Source: Myxococcus sp046520405 (GTDB lineage Bacteria > Myxococcota > Myxococcia > Myxococcales > Myxococcaceae). Taken from it: DNA of 64,000 nucleotides. This document shows positions 9,675-18,267 of the stretch, one piece after another. Where the stretch lies: NCBI GenBank assembly GCA_046520405.1, contig JBKGHI010000006.1:1-64000 (forward strand), given 5' to 3'. Both the position numbers and the translations under genes were made by a program. The notes beneath the pieces were generated by a model. That model saw only the letters and a program-made list of their open reading frames with translations. It searched no databases and had not been told where the DNA came from. Numbering within the stretch: position 1 is the first letter of the stretch; the number at the start of each line of letters is the position of its first letter.

Positions 9675-11177
9675 CTACTTCACCCCCTGGAGCACCTTCC
9701 GGGGGATGTCGGCCTCGATGAAGACGGTATAGAGCGCCGGGTCCAGCTGACCGGCGTCGGACTCGCGCCGGAGGATGTCGAGCGCGAGCGTGTGCGGCAC
9801 GGCCTTCTTGTAGGGCCGGTCGCTGGCGGTGAGCGCGTCGTAGATGTCGCAGATGGACATCATCCGGGATTGGACGGGGATGTCCTTCTCCGCGCGCGGG
9901 TAGCCGGTGCCGTCCAGCTTCTCGTGGTGGGCGTAGGCAATCTCCGGCACCCGGCGCAGCGTGCGCGTCCACGGAATCTGGGACAGGAAGCGGTAGGTGT
10001 GCTCGACGTGGCTCTCGATTTCGCGGCGCTCCTCGGGAGAGAGGGTGCCGCGGGCGATGGAGAGCGACTGGATTTCCCCTGGCAGCAGCAGCGGCTGGGC
10101 CTTGTCGTGGGCATCCAGGAAGCGCAGCGCGCCCAGCTCGTGGAGCCGCTCGAAGTTGCCCTGCGCGAGCACGGTGGGGCGGTTGCAGGAGAGGATGAAC
10201 TCCAGCACCTCGTCCAGTTGCCACGACTCGCGGGCGAGCCGCTCCTCCTCCTCGGCCTCGATTTCCGCCAGGTTCGCCTGGCCACGAAGCTTCACCGCCT
10301 CGATGCGGCGGCGGTAGCTCTGGAGCTGCAAATCCTTGCGGGCGAGCTGGAAGCGGGCGCGCAGGCCCTCCAGCTCATGCGGGTAGAGCTTCTCCGCCTT
10401 CACCAGCACGGGCTCGCGCACGCCCACCTTGCCGAAGTCGTGCAGCAGCGAGGCGTAGCGCAGCTCCTGAATCTCCCCGGCGGAGAAGCGCGTGTGGGCG
10501 TAGGGGCCGGTGGACAGGTGCTCCAGCGCCTGGGCCATGGCCACGGTGAGGTCGGCCACGCGGCCGGAGTGGCCGGCGGTGGACGGGTCTCTGGACTCGA
10601 TGGCGACGACGGAGGCGGAGACGAAGCCCTCGAAGAGGCGGTTGATGTCCTCGTGGAGGAGGGCGTTCTCGATGGCGCCCGCGGCCTGGGCGCCCAGGGC
10701 GAGCAGCAGCTCCTCGTCCTCGGCGTTGAAGCTGGCGCTGTCCAGCTTGTTGAGGGCCTGGATGACGCCCGTCACCTCGCCGCCCGCGTCGCGCATGGGG
10801 ACGCAGAGGATGGTCTTCGTCTGATAGCCGCTGGAGACGTCGAACGAGCGGTTGAAGCGGGCGTCGGCGTAGGCGTCGGGGATGTTGATGACGGCGCCCG
10901 TCTGGGCCACCTGTCCGGCGACGCCGCTGCCCACCGGAAGGCGGATTTCACTCTTGGAGCCCTGGGCCACCTTGCTCCACAGCTCGTTGCGCTCGCGGTC
11001 CAGGATGAAGAGCGAGCAGCGGTCCGCCTCCACCACCTTGGTGGCCTCGAAGAGGATGAGCGGCAGCAGCAGGTCGAGGTCGCGCTCGGCGCTCATCGCC
11101 TTCGCGACATCCAGGATGGACGTGAGCTTCGCCAGGCGGCGGTTGAGCTCTAGCTGAGGGGCGGGGTGGGCGAGCAC
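9675..11177 (-). CDS. GAF + HD-GYP cyclic-di-GMP phosphodiesterase-like protein
   Basis: 500 aa, soluble. Residues about 20-175 form a GAF sensor domain (LFEATKVVEADRCSLFILD, VGSGVAGQVAQTG, CVPMRDAGGEVTGVIQALNK). The HD-GYP domain follows: GHSGRV 202-207, the HD pair in LLHDFGK (His246-Asp247), and HHEKLDGTGYP at 417-427, so the metal and GYP signatures are intact. Between HD and GYP an insertion of roughly 115 residues (265-380) rich in charged helix replaces the usual short link. GTG start at 11177. The gene converges on pyk with 7 bp between the stops. Expected to hydrolyse c-di-GMP in response to a ligand or redox state sensed by GAF. Confidence 0.9.
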   Translation of the reverse strand: MLAHPAPQLELNRRLAKLTSILDVAKAMSAERDLDLLLPLILFEATKVVEADRCSLFILDRERNELWSKVAQGSKSEIRLPVGSGVAGQVAQTGAVINIPDAYADARFNRSFDVSSGYQTKTILCVPMRDAGGEVTGVIQALNKLDSASFNAEDEELLLALGAQAAGAIENALLHEDINRLFEGFVSASVVAIESRDPSTAGHSGRVADLTVAMAQALEHLSTGPYAHTRFSAGEIQELRYASLLHDFGKVGVREPVLVKAEKLYPHELEGLRARFQLARKDLQLQSYRRRIEAVKLRGQANLAEIEAEEEERLARESWQLDEVLEFILSCNRPTVLAQGNFERLHELGALRFLDAHDKAQPLLLPGEIQSLSIARGTLSPEERREIESHVEHTYRFLSQIPWTRTLRRVPEIAYAHHEKLDGTGYPRAEKDIPVQSRMMSICDIYDALTASDRPYKKAVPHTLALDILRRESDAGQLDPALYTVFIEADIPRKVLQGVK

Positions 11178-11338
11178 CGGGCGGCTCCGTGAGAAGCGGC
11201 CAACGGCCGCGAAGGGCTACAAAGTTCTAGCACGGGTAGACAGTGAGACGTCTCAAGGGGCCCACCTGGCAGGTCCCTGGCTGTCTGGTGGACGTCGCCG
11301 CGATGCGTTCTGCCTTAGTCCGCGAGCGGGTTGCGGTT

Positions 11339-12010
11339 ATGAAGCGCCGCATGAGCCGCCGCCCCGTTCGCATCTCTCCTTCGCTTTTGTCCTGTGACTT
11401 CGGCCGCTTGGCCGAGGAGGTCCGCGCCATTGAAGCCGCCGGTGCGGATTGGGTTCACGTGGATGTCATGGATGGCCGCTTTGTGCCGAACATCACGATT
11501 GGCCCCGTGGTGGTGGAGGCCATCAAGCGGGTGGCGACGAAGCCGTTGGACGTGCACCTGATGATTGTGGAGCCGGAGCGCTACGTGGAGGCCTTCGCGA
11601 AGGCGGGGGCGGACGTGCTGACGGTGCACGTGGAGGCGAGCCCTCATCTGCACCGCACGCTTCAGCAGATTCGCAACGCCGGGGCGAAGCCGGCGGTGGT
11701 GTTGAACCCGGGCACGCCGCTGTCGGCCATTGAAGAGGTGCTGGGCGACGTGGACATGGTGCTGGTGATGAGTGTGAACCCGGGCTTCGGTGGGCAGGGC
11801 TTCATCGAGTCCACGGTGGACAAGGTTCGCCGGCTGCGCGGGATGTTGGATGCGCGCGGGCTGAAGGACGTGGACATCGAAGTGGACGGTGGCATCAACG
11901 CCACCACGGCGAAGCGGGTGGTGGAGGCCGGGGCCACGGTGTTGGTGGCGGGCAGCTACGTCTTCGGCGCGAAGGACTACGCGGAGGCCATCCGCTCGCT
12001 GCGCCCGTGA
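11339..12010 (+). CDS. rpe: Ribulose-phosphate 3-epimerase
   Basis: Interconverts ribulose 5-phosphate and xylulose 5-phosphate in the pentose phosphate pathway. TIM-barrel signatures: ISPSLLSCDFGRLAEE, DWVHVDVMDGRFVPN (metal ligands and catalytic Asp), PLDVHLMIVEPE, MSVNPGFGGQGFI, and the second catalytic Asp in EVDGGINATT. ATG at 11339 gives 223 aa; ATG at 11351 (MSRRPVRISPS) gives 219 aa and is equally plausible. Longer in-frame starts upstream lack conservation. Confidence 0.95.
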   Translation: MKRRMSRRPVRISPSLLSCDFGRLAEEVRAIEAAGADWVHVDVMDGRFVPNITIGPVVVEAIKRVATKPLDVHLMIVEPERYVEAFAKAGADVLTVHVEASPHLHRTLQQIRNAGAKPAVVLNPGTPLSAIEEVLGDVDMVLVMSVNPGFGGQGFIESTVDKVRRLRGMLDARGLKDVDIEVDGGINATTAKRVVEAGATVLVAGSYVFGAKDYAEAIRSLRP

Positions 12011-12023
12011 GGCGCGGCGGCCG

Positions 12024-12410
12024 TCAGGTGCGGGGCCGGGCCACGGAGCAGGCGAGCCGGGCGACGCGGGTCATGAAGGTGGGGTCGAAGGGCTTCACCT
12101 CGTAGTCGTCGGCGCCGAGCTCGAAGCAGACGTGGCGGGTGAACTGGTCCTCGACGGCGCTGAGGATGATGACCTTGCAGTCGCGGGTGTTGGGGTCCTG
12201 CTTGAGCTGGGCGAGCAAGTCCCTGCCGTCCTGGTGCTGGTTGATGTCCAGGATGATGACGGCCGGGCGGTGCTCGCGGGCGAGTTCCAGGACGCGCTCG
12301 GACGTGGTGTCCGAGATGCAGTTCAGCCCGGACCGCTTCCCCTCGCGAGCGAGGGCGGAGACGATGAGGGGCTCGTCATCGGAGATGAGGACGACGGGGG
12401 GCGGCGTCAT
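12024..12410 (-). CDS. Single-domain response regulator (REC only)
   Basis: 128 aa receiver domain without output domain. Acidic pocket SDDEP (Asp11-Asp12), phospho-acceptor Asp55 in VIILDIN, Ser84 in IILSA and Lys106 in VKPF are all present. Stand-alone receivers often pass phosphate within phosphorelays or act by protein contact. ATG at 12410; the frame is open further upstream to 12707, but that stretch crosses the tRNA promoter and is not conserved in character. It converges on rpe with 13 bp between stops. No cognate kinase is adjacent. Confidence 0.87.
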   Translation of the reverse strand: MTPPPVVLISDDEPLIVSALAREGKRSGLNCISDTTSERVLELAREHRPAVIILDINQHQDGRDLLAQLKQDPNTRDCKVIILSAVEDQFTRHVCFELGADDYEVKPFDPTFMTRVARLACSVARPRT

Positions 12411-12585
12411 GGCTTCGCGGTGCAACAAGGCTGTGGCTGCCTCGTGAAGATAGCAGGGCGGGAAATTATCCGGGAGTACAGGAATTTCTTGGCCTTGGGA
12501 AGCAGAGTCGGAGGCCACCCGGGAGGGGCCCGGTTGGTGGGCTGGCCGACAGAGCGCAGGTGGAAGAAAAGATGATCCGAGGACG

Positions 12586-12614
12586 TTGACTCGGCTGGGC
12601 GGCTCGGGTACTAC
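12586..12614 (+). promoter_or_regulatory. Promoter of tRNA-Pro
   Basis: TTGACT at 12586-12591, a 17-bp spacer and TACTAC at 12609-12614. The -10 ends 50 bp before the tRNA 5' end, leaving room for a short 5' leader removed by RNase P. It is the second clear sigma70-type promoter in the window. Confidence 0.65.
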
Positions 12615-12664
12615 CGCCCGCACTTCGCCGGTCCCGAGAAGGACCGTCCGGCGAGGCGACATAT

Positions 12665-12741
12665 CGGGGAGTGGCTCAGCCTGGTAGAGCACTTGGTTCG
12701 GGACCAAGGGGTCGCAGGTTCAAATCCTGTCTCCCCGACCA
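12665..12741 (+). tRNA. tRNA-Pro (anticodon CGG)
   Basis: 77 nt with encoded CCA. Acceptor CGGGGAG pairs with CTCCCCG, followed by A-CCA. D-arm GCTC...GAGC with AGCCTGGTA loop, anticodon stem CTTGG/CCAAG with loop TTCGGGA (anticodon CGG, reads CCG codons), and T-arm with GGTTCAAATCC. CCG is a favoured Pro codon here. The 3' 25 nt are duplicated at 18929, marking this tRNA as the attachment site of the island downstream. Confidence 0.95.
12717..12741 (+). repeat. Left attachment-site repeat (attL) inside tRNA-Pro
   Basis: The last 25 nt of the tRNA (T-loop to CCA), identical to 18929-18953 in the same orientation. Sequences diverge immediately outside on both sides. This is the usual core of tRNA-targeting integrative elements, which restore the tRNA at one end and leave the old 3' end at the other. 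Confidence 0.8.
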
Positions 12742-12752
12742 CGTCATGAAGC

Positions 12753-12790
12753 GGGCTGGAGGCCGAAAGGTCTCCAGCCCGTTTTATTTT
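12753..12790 (+). terminator. Intrinsic terminator of tRNA-Pro
   Basis: Stem of 12 bp (12753-12764 with 12769-12780, one G-T pair) capped by a GAAA tetraloop and followed by GTTTTATTTT. It starts 11 bp after the CCA. If the island model is right, this terminator came with the element. Confidence 0.88.
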
Positions 12791-12794
12791 GGGC

Positions 12795-13110
12795 TTTCGG
12801 CTTCGGCCCCTCCAGCATCCGGATGACCGGAGTGCTTGGGCTCAACACCAGGCGCTCTGGGGTGGAGCCTGTGCCGGGGCCAGCCTCGCAGGCCGGGAGG
12901 GCAATGCCGGGTGCTCCAGAATGGCGCGCCCCCACCAGAGCCGTCAGGTATGCCAGCACCTTGCTGCGGCCTCCACACCGAGCGCAGGCGAAGACATCCA
13001 GCGCGACCGTCCGGCGCAGCAGTCCCGCCCAGTCCAATCGCGGCGTGCGCTCCATCGTCGACTCCACCGTCGCGGCCTGGGCCGGGCTCTCCTCCTCCAG
13101 CCCCGGCTCC
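12795..13110 (-). mobile_element. IS91-like transposase relic 1 (C-terminal part)
   Basis: The reverse strand (open 13193 to 12744) encodes DWAGLLRRTVALDVFACARC then GGRSKVLAYLTALVG, which matches the C-terminal zinc-ribbon-like region typical of IS91-family transposases (W-x-x-LLRR-x-F-x-x-D...CxxCGG...VLAxLT). No catalytic domain precedes it. The downstream part (PGTGSTPERLVLSPSTPVIR) is similar to relic 2. Too short to function; it lies at the left edge of the island. Boundaries are approximate. Confidence 0.65.
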
Positions 13111-13122
13111 GCCCCCGCTTGA

Positions 13123-13283
13123 GGGAGCGTGAGGCGTGGGGCCTCGCCTCGGGCGCCGACTTCATTTGCGACGGGTACCTCAACGGCATTCACCTGCGAG
13201 GCCTGGCCACCCGTGAAGAAATCCTAGAGGTGCTGGGGGCCCCGACGCCCCTCTTGCAGTTCATCCGCTCGGTGAGGCATTGA
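13123..13283 (+). pseudogene. Unrecognised C-terminal gene fragment
   Basis: An open stretch ending in TGA encodes GADFICDGYLNGIHLRGLAT followed by REEILEVLGAPTPLLQFIRS, with good codon bias and globular-looking composition, but no start or upstream domain: it abuts the IS91 relic. It looks like the 3' end of a gene cut by the transposon. I do not recognise the family. Low confidence. Confidence 0.3.
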
Positions 13284-13392
13284 GCCGGCATCGGCTCCGG
13301 GACGTGAGCTGCGGTGTCCTGTAGGAAAGTGCGCGTTCGCCTGCGCTCGCGTGCCATTCAATGGGTGGAGTGCCGGGTGTGTGATTCCAGGC

Positions 13393-14132
13393 ATGCCCGC
13401 CTTCGCTCGCAGCGCTCCGCTCCGGACGTTCGGTTCCGAGCCCGAGAAAGGGCCGCAGGCGCTTGATTTGCCGCCCTGCGAGTACTGCGGGGGGCCGTGG
13501 CACACGCTCGCCAGGCGATGGGGCTCCCATCTGGGCAGCTCCCGTGAGCTGCGTGACAACATCCTGGCGGGCAGGAAGGCGGATGAGCACCCCTGGTACA
13601 CGGGGCGGTGGTCAATTGCCGCCCACCACCTCATCTGCTCCGAGGCGATGGCAGAGGACGAGCAGTGGGCGCAGTTCTGCCGGGACTTCGGCTACGACAT
13701 CAACCGGCGGGAGAATGGTGTCATGCTGCCCATGGACATGGCCGTTGCCTGCGAGCTCCACGTCCCTGTGCACATCGGTCCTCATTCAGGAGGGTGGGCC
13801 TTCGACATGGACCTGGCGTACCCGAACGCGGTGAAACGGCTGCTCTCTGGCTTTGCCCGCGCCGTCGCACGCGGGCGTTTTTGCGCCGACCGGCCGGGCT
13901 CACGAAGGAGTTGGACAGTCTCAGCCGCACCATTCTCAGCAAACTGGTGAGCGGCCAGTGGAGCCTCACCACGGACGGACTCGATTACCTGGCTGGCGGC
14001 AATGGGTGTGCGGGCACATTGAGCATCCAGGACAAGCCGCGGCGAGCGTGCCCACGCGGGCGCAGGCACAGTTCGCGTCATGGGGACACAGGGGCACCTC
14101 TCGTTCGGCGGGCGCTTCAGGTGGGGGCGTAG
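13393..14132 (+). pseudogene. AHH-type HNH nuclease toxin gene, frameshifted
   Basis: The first frame has CEYCGGPWHTLARRWGSHLG, then RWSIAAHHLICSEAM, containing the AHH signature of a toxin nuclease family in the HNH/Endo VII superfamily, and VMLPMDMAVACELHVPVHIG and PHSGGWAFDMDLAYP, which fit its metal-binding core. Near 13880 (after RLLSGFARAVARGRF) the reading moves to another frame, where LTKELDSLSRTILSKLVSGQ continues as the expected C-terminal helices and ends at 14132, 3 bp before the next gene. Such domains are the business end of polymorphic toxins or free-standing effectors. As read, the product is truncated. The start is uncertain (ATG 13393 or 13351). Confidence 0.6.
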
Positions 14133-14135
14133 GCG

Positions 14136-14714
14136 ATGCAGGATGACTACTTCGTCCTGATGCGTGAGCGTTCCCAGCAGCACCCGCTGCTGACGTGGGA
14201 CCAGGAGTACCTCCAATTCTTGAAGCCTTCACCGGTCAGGGTCAGCGCGCCCGTGAAGCTCAAGCTGGGGGAGCCCGTACCCCCGCGGCCCGTCATGGTG
14301 GACCACCACAGCCTGCCATCGCCCGTCGTCTCAACGCGGCTCAAGGAGGCGTTTGAAGCCGCAGACCTCCCCGGCGTCCAGTTCGTCCCTGCGGACGTTC
14401 ATGCTGGTGACGCGGTGCTGCGCTACTGGCTGGTGCACATGTGGCGGACCATCCCGTGTATGGACCGGCAGCGCTCCGTTTTCGAGGAGACGGAGGTGGG
14501 GCACGTCCTTCTGAGCCTCGACAAGCTCGTCCTCGACGAAGCCGTGCTCCAGGAGGTGCCGCTAGAGGAGCGGCGAGCCTTCATGCTGGAGGAAGACACC
14601 GTGCACCTCTTCCACCGGATGGTGGTGGACCGGGTGTTGGCCCTGACGCCACCGCCGGAAGGACTGCGCTTCATCCCCGTGGCGGAGTGGGGCGACGCTT
14701 CCGGATTCAGGTGA
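14136..14714 (+). CDS. Imm11-like (DUF1629) immunity protein
   Basis: 192 aa, soluble. The pattern LPSPVVSTRLKEAFEAADLP-GVQFVPADV, then LRYWLVHMW...IPCMDRQRSVF, LDKLVLDEAVL, and the late MVVDRVLAL...EGLRFIP matches the Imm11 family, whose members sit next to toxin genes in myxobacteria and other phyla. The ATG is 3 bp after the end of the AHH nuclease reading frame, so it was probably co-transcribed and should neutralise that nuclease. It stays intact although the toxin is broken, as expected when loss of immunity would be costly while toxin is made by siblings. Confidence 0.68.
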   Translation: MQDDYFVLMRERSQQHPLLTWDQEYLQFLKPSPVRVSAPVKLKLGEPVPPRPVMVDHHSLPSPVVSTRLKEAFEAADLPGVQFVPADVHAGDAVLRYWLVHMWRTIPCMDRQRSVFEETEVGHVLLSLDKLVLDEAVLQEVPLEERRAFMLEEDTVHLFHRMVVDRVLALTPPPEGLRFIPVAEWGDASGFR

Positions 14715-14759
14715 GCGAAGGATGCCGTCACGACCTGCAGGCCGCACTGCATGCTCTAT

Positions 14760-15205
14760 AGGAAGTATAGGACGGATAGGAGCCCTGTTGAGTGCGGCGG
14801 GCTGGTGAAGAGGTGCCAAGAAGGGCCGTTGGAGGGTGACACGCGGGCTGTGGGCCGTGCCGGAGCAGAGGCAGTGCCGCCCCTCGGGGCACATGCCGGC
14901 CCGAGCGGCCCATCCAGGCCGTAGGGGCATGGGCTTCCAGGTCGCTGTGGGTGATTGGGCTCAACACCACGCGCTCTGGGGGACGCAGTGCCGGGGCCCG
15001 CTTCGCAGGCCGCGAGGGCAATGCCAGGTGCCCCAGAATGGCGCGCTCCCCACCGGGGGGCCGTCAGGTATGCCAGCACCCTCTTGCGGCCTCCACACCG
15101 AGAGCAGGCGAAGCCATCCAGCGCGAACGTCCGGCGCAGCAGTCCCGCCCAGCGATGGGCCAGTTCGGCGCCCCTGCAATCGCTCGGAGCGCCGGGCGTA
15201 GGGGC
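14760..15205 (-). mobile_element. IS91-like transposase relic 2 (C-terminal part plus shared end)
   Basis: Reverse-strand coding (open 15304 to 14756) gives AHRWAGLLRRTFALDGFACS then RCGGRKRVLAYLTAPRW, paralogous to relic 1. From about 14905 down to 14760 the DNA is about 93% identical by eye to 18415-18268 in relic 3 (same orientation), so this stretch is the common end region of the element. No N-terminal or catalytic region is left. Interrupted by indels. Confidence 0.65.
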
Positions 15206-15227
15206 CTTTTGACGCAAGGAGGAACCA

Positions 15228-15896
15228 TTGGACCGCGTGCAGCAGAAGCCACGTTCGAAGCGGTGGGTGGGATATGTGGTGGATCTCACCTTCCTGGCCA
15301 TCATCCTGGTGGGCCGAGGCAGCTTCGCGGACCACTACCATGTGCCCTCGGGCTCCATGGAGCCGACGCTCCAGGTGGGAGACCGGCTCGCGGTGAACAA
15401 GAGCGCCTACGGTCTGCGCATCCCGCTCACACACATCTGGCTCAGTGAGACCGCCCCGCGTCGCGGAGATGTCGCCGTCTTCGAGTCACCGGTCAGCGGA
15501 GACGTCCTGGTCAAGCGACTGGTGGGCCTCCCTGGAGACCGGGTCGCGTTCGACGGAGTGCACGTCATCCTCAACGGGCAGCGCGTACCGCAGGACCTCA
15601 CACCCGAGGGTACGCGTGTCGAATACCTCCCAGGTGCGCCACACCTGCTGCATCTCGATTCGTTTCAGGGGCGCCCCATGCAGGAGGTCGAGGTGCCACC
15701 ACGGCACTACCTGATGCTCGGAGACCACCGGGGCAACTCCTCCGACAGCCGCATGTGGGGCTTCGTGCCTCGCGAATACCTGCTCGGCCGCGCGGTGGCG
15801 GTCTACTACAGCCCGCGCGAGGGCCTCTCCGGGGGTGAACGCTGGTGGATCCCACTCCGCGCCGATGACGACGCGGGAGTCCCCACCCCTCCTTGA
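15228..15896 (+). CDS. lepB: Signal peptidase I
   Basis: Membrane-bound serine/lysine protease that removes signal peptides. 222 aa: one hydrophobic segment (VGYVVDLTFLAIILVGRGSF), then PSGSMEPTL with nucleophile Ser43, KRLVGLPGD with general-base Lys96, and the family boxes LMLGDHRGNSSDSR and WGFVPREYLLGRA. The start is a TTG at 15228, chosen because AAGGAGG lies 5 nt upstream and no ATG fits. It lies in the tRNA-Pro island between transposase relics; myxobacteria usually keep other lepB copies, so this is likely an accessory enzyme. All catalytic residues are intact. Confidence 0.9.
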   Translation: MDRVQQKPRSKRWVGYVVDLTFLAIILVGRGSFADHYHVPSGSMEPTLQVGDRLAVNKSAYGLRIPLTHIWLSETAPRRGDVAVFESPVSGDVLVKRLVGLPGDRVAFDGVHVILNGQRVPQDLTPEGTRVEYLPGAPHLLHLDSFQGRPMQEVEVPPRHYLMLGDHRGNSSDSRMWGFVPREYLLGRAVAVYYSPREGLSGGERWWIPLRADDDAGVPTPP

Positions 15897-16000
15897 TGCG
15901 GAGCCAGAGCGGCCGGCCCTTCCGTGGTGGCGCGGGGCCACCGGCGGGATGAGCCCTCTGGGGCACCCTTGTCCTCAGTCACCAGGAAAGGAGTCAGGCG

Positions 16001-16258
16001 ATGATGGCGATCCACGTGGTGGTCGGCAGTGCCGCGCTCTTCTCCGGGCTTGTCGCCATGACCAGCCGCAAGGGCGGCCGCATACACTCCCTCGCGGGCC
16101 AGACATTCACGGCGTCGATGCTGGTCATGGCCGTGACCGGCGGAGCCATCGCGCTGCACCGTGGAGCGTGGGTGTCGGTGCTCGCGGCCGCAGTGACCTT
16201 GCGCCTGGTCGCGACCGGCTGGCTGGCATTGCGTGGCGACAGCGGGCGCGTGCGTGAG
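16001..16258 (+). pseudogene. DUF2306-like membrane protein, truncated (copy A)
   Basis: About 85 residues of a small polytopic membrane protein: MMAIHVVVGSAALFSGLVAM, TSRKGGRIHSLAGQTFTASM, then LVMAVTGGAIAL and a third hydrophobic stretch. The HxxxGSxAL...RKGGxxHxxAG pattern resembles the N-terminal half of DUF2306-type proteins. After about 16255 the frame stays open but turns into Arg/Pro-rich sequence antisense to the next gene, so the rest is missing. A paralogue with similar upstream DNA is at 49376, also truncated. Ribosome site AAGGAG lies upstream. Confidence 0.5.
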
Positions 16259-16464
16259 GGATGCCTCCCGCCGCGTCTGCGTCATTCTGGCGAGAACATG
16301 CATTCGAGGCGACCTCCCACTGCGCGAGCTGGAAGTGGACCCGATGGGTCTTCGCCGCTCGGGTCCCCTCGGCCCGTCGGCGTTGGCTCTGCCAGGACTC
16401 GTGGGGCTTGCGCAGGACGCCCCCGTCGCCAAGGGAGGCGCTTCGCGGAGCCCCTGTGCCCGGG

Positions 16465-18029
16465 TCATGGGGCCCGTGCGGTGGGGGCGGGAAAGGGCGG
16501 GACCTGGAAGTCGGGAACCGGCAACGACACCGTCACGGGCAGCTTTTGGGTGTCGCCTGTCTTGAGGAAGGCAATCACCTGCTTCAGCACCGCGGGCTCC
16601 CGCGCGAAGACAGGACCTCGCGTGTGGTGGACGCCTCGGTGGACGAGGATGGCCTTGCCATTGGGGAAGTAGGGCAGGATGCCCAGCGTGTTGTCGATGG
16701 GCGTCGCCGTGTCCCAGTCGCCATGGAAGAAGACCACCGGCACCGGATTGGGCACGGGCAGGCGCAGCGCATCGCCGATGTCCGGTGTCGGCCAGGCCTC
16801 CGCGGAGGCCATCAGCGCGTCGAAGTCCCAGCGGCCGAGGAACTCCGTGCCCGAATCGGTGCGCAGCAGATGGCCCCGGCTGGCAGAGACCGAGAGACTG
16901 CTGTCGATGAGCGGCGCGATGATGCGGACGGGGGAGCTGGTGTACTCCCGTCGCTCGATGACCTCGCGCGCCCAGTCGTCATAGTGGCGGTGATAGAGGG
17001 AGAGGACGAATGCGGGCCAGGACGAAGGCGCGCGAAGCAGCGAGCCCTGGAAGTCCTCCAGCCCCAGCGTCACCGTCCGCGACTGCCCGGTCTCGCCATC
17101 CTTGACGCTGACCTGGATGGGGCCGCTCAGCAGACGCTCGCGCACCGTTCGCAGCGCCGCCATGACGCCGCCTTCGGGCAGGTAGGGCCGGAGGGCCGGA
17201 GCCTGGTCCGCGTCCCAGGCGATTCGCTGGAGCGACGCGAAGATGTGCGACGGCATGTCGTAGCTGTTGTCGAGCGGCTCCACGCCGGAGAGCAGCGCCC
17301 GGGCCACGACTTCCGGATGGCGCCGCATCACAGCGAAGCTCCACTGGGAACCGAAGCTCTGGCCGGACAGGGTGATGCGGCGATAGCCCAGCGCCCGACG
17401 CAGGTCGTTGACGTCCTCGGCGTACTCGATGATGTTGTAACCGGAGAGGTCCTTGCCGGGATGGGCTGCCACCGCGTCGCGGGCCAGCTTCACCATGGCC
17501 TCCGCCTCTGCGGCCAGCGAGCGTGGCCGGTCCAGGGGCTGGGCACCCGCGGCATCGTCAGGACTTCGCCGCGCGGCGAGTAGCCGCGCTGGTCCACCAC
17601 CACCACGTCACCCGCGGCCCGGTAGGGGAGAATCTCCTCGAGCTGCGTGCGCGCGGCGGCGTCGCCGTCCGTGAACGCGTTCAGATAGGAGCGCCCGGGG
17701 CCGCCCGGCAGGACGAAGATGGGCGGCGCCCCGGTGGGCCGCTGGGCCCGGATGCGCGCGAATCCGATGCCGATGACGCGACTGCCCGGGGCGGAGCGAT
17801 TCTCCGGGACGTAGAACGTGCCCAGCTCATATCGCAGCGGCTCGCCATCCGGCGTCTTCGTGGTCCCCGTCTCGAGGACGACGTCACCCACCTTGTGCGC
17901 GGCCTCCGCGGGCACCGCCACCGCCTGGGGCCCGACGATGACGGCGAGAAGCAACGGCCAGACCGACCTCCAACGTGATGCTGTCGACTCGATGTCCAAG
18001 GTGGCCTCCTCTGGAGACCTGTAACGCAT
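16465..18029 (-). pseudogene. Secreted S33-type alpha/beta-hydrolase peptidase, frameshifted
   Basis: Looks like a proline-iminopeptidase/tripeptidyl-peptidase-type hydrolase. The 5' frame (from ATG 18029) has a hydrophobic export signal (WPLLLAVIVGPQAVAVPAEA), the oxyanion-loop PPIFVLPGGPG and DVVVVDQRGYSPRGE. Near 17540 the reading changes frame: the second part (from about 17540, first ATG 17496) has the nucleophile elbow LSGQSFGSQW, then FFHGDWDTATP (acid) and VHRGVHHTRGP (His). Joined, the protein would be about 520 aa with a complete Ser-Asp-His triad. The shift is one base in a GCCCAGCCCC context. Last gene of the tRNA-Pro island before the third transposase relic. Confidence 0.75.
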
Positions 18030-18267
18030 CGGCGGGAAAACTACTCCCCGGTCCCGAAGAATCGCACCAGGTCCTTCCAGGGTGGAATCCCCCGGCACAC
18101 AAGTGTCGTCATTCCGTTGCATTCGTTACGCCATGCGGGGCAGTCCAGGAGGACAGGACAGCGAAACGGCCTCGGCAGCGTGTGCGTCCGCCAGGAAGCG
18201 CGCTTCTCCTGGCGGCCTCACAGGTCACGCTGAAACCCACTCCATTCACAGCGTCTTGAGGTACTCG

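Noticed and set aside
16261..17583. 440-codon plus-strand frame
   Set aside because: Antisense to the S33 hydrolase, whose GxSxG, Asp and His motifs are clear on the other strand.
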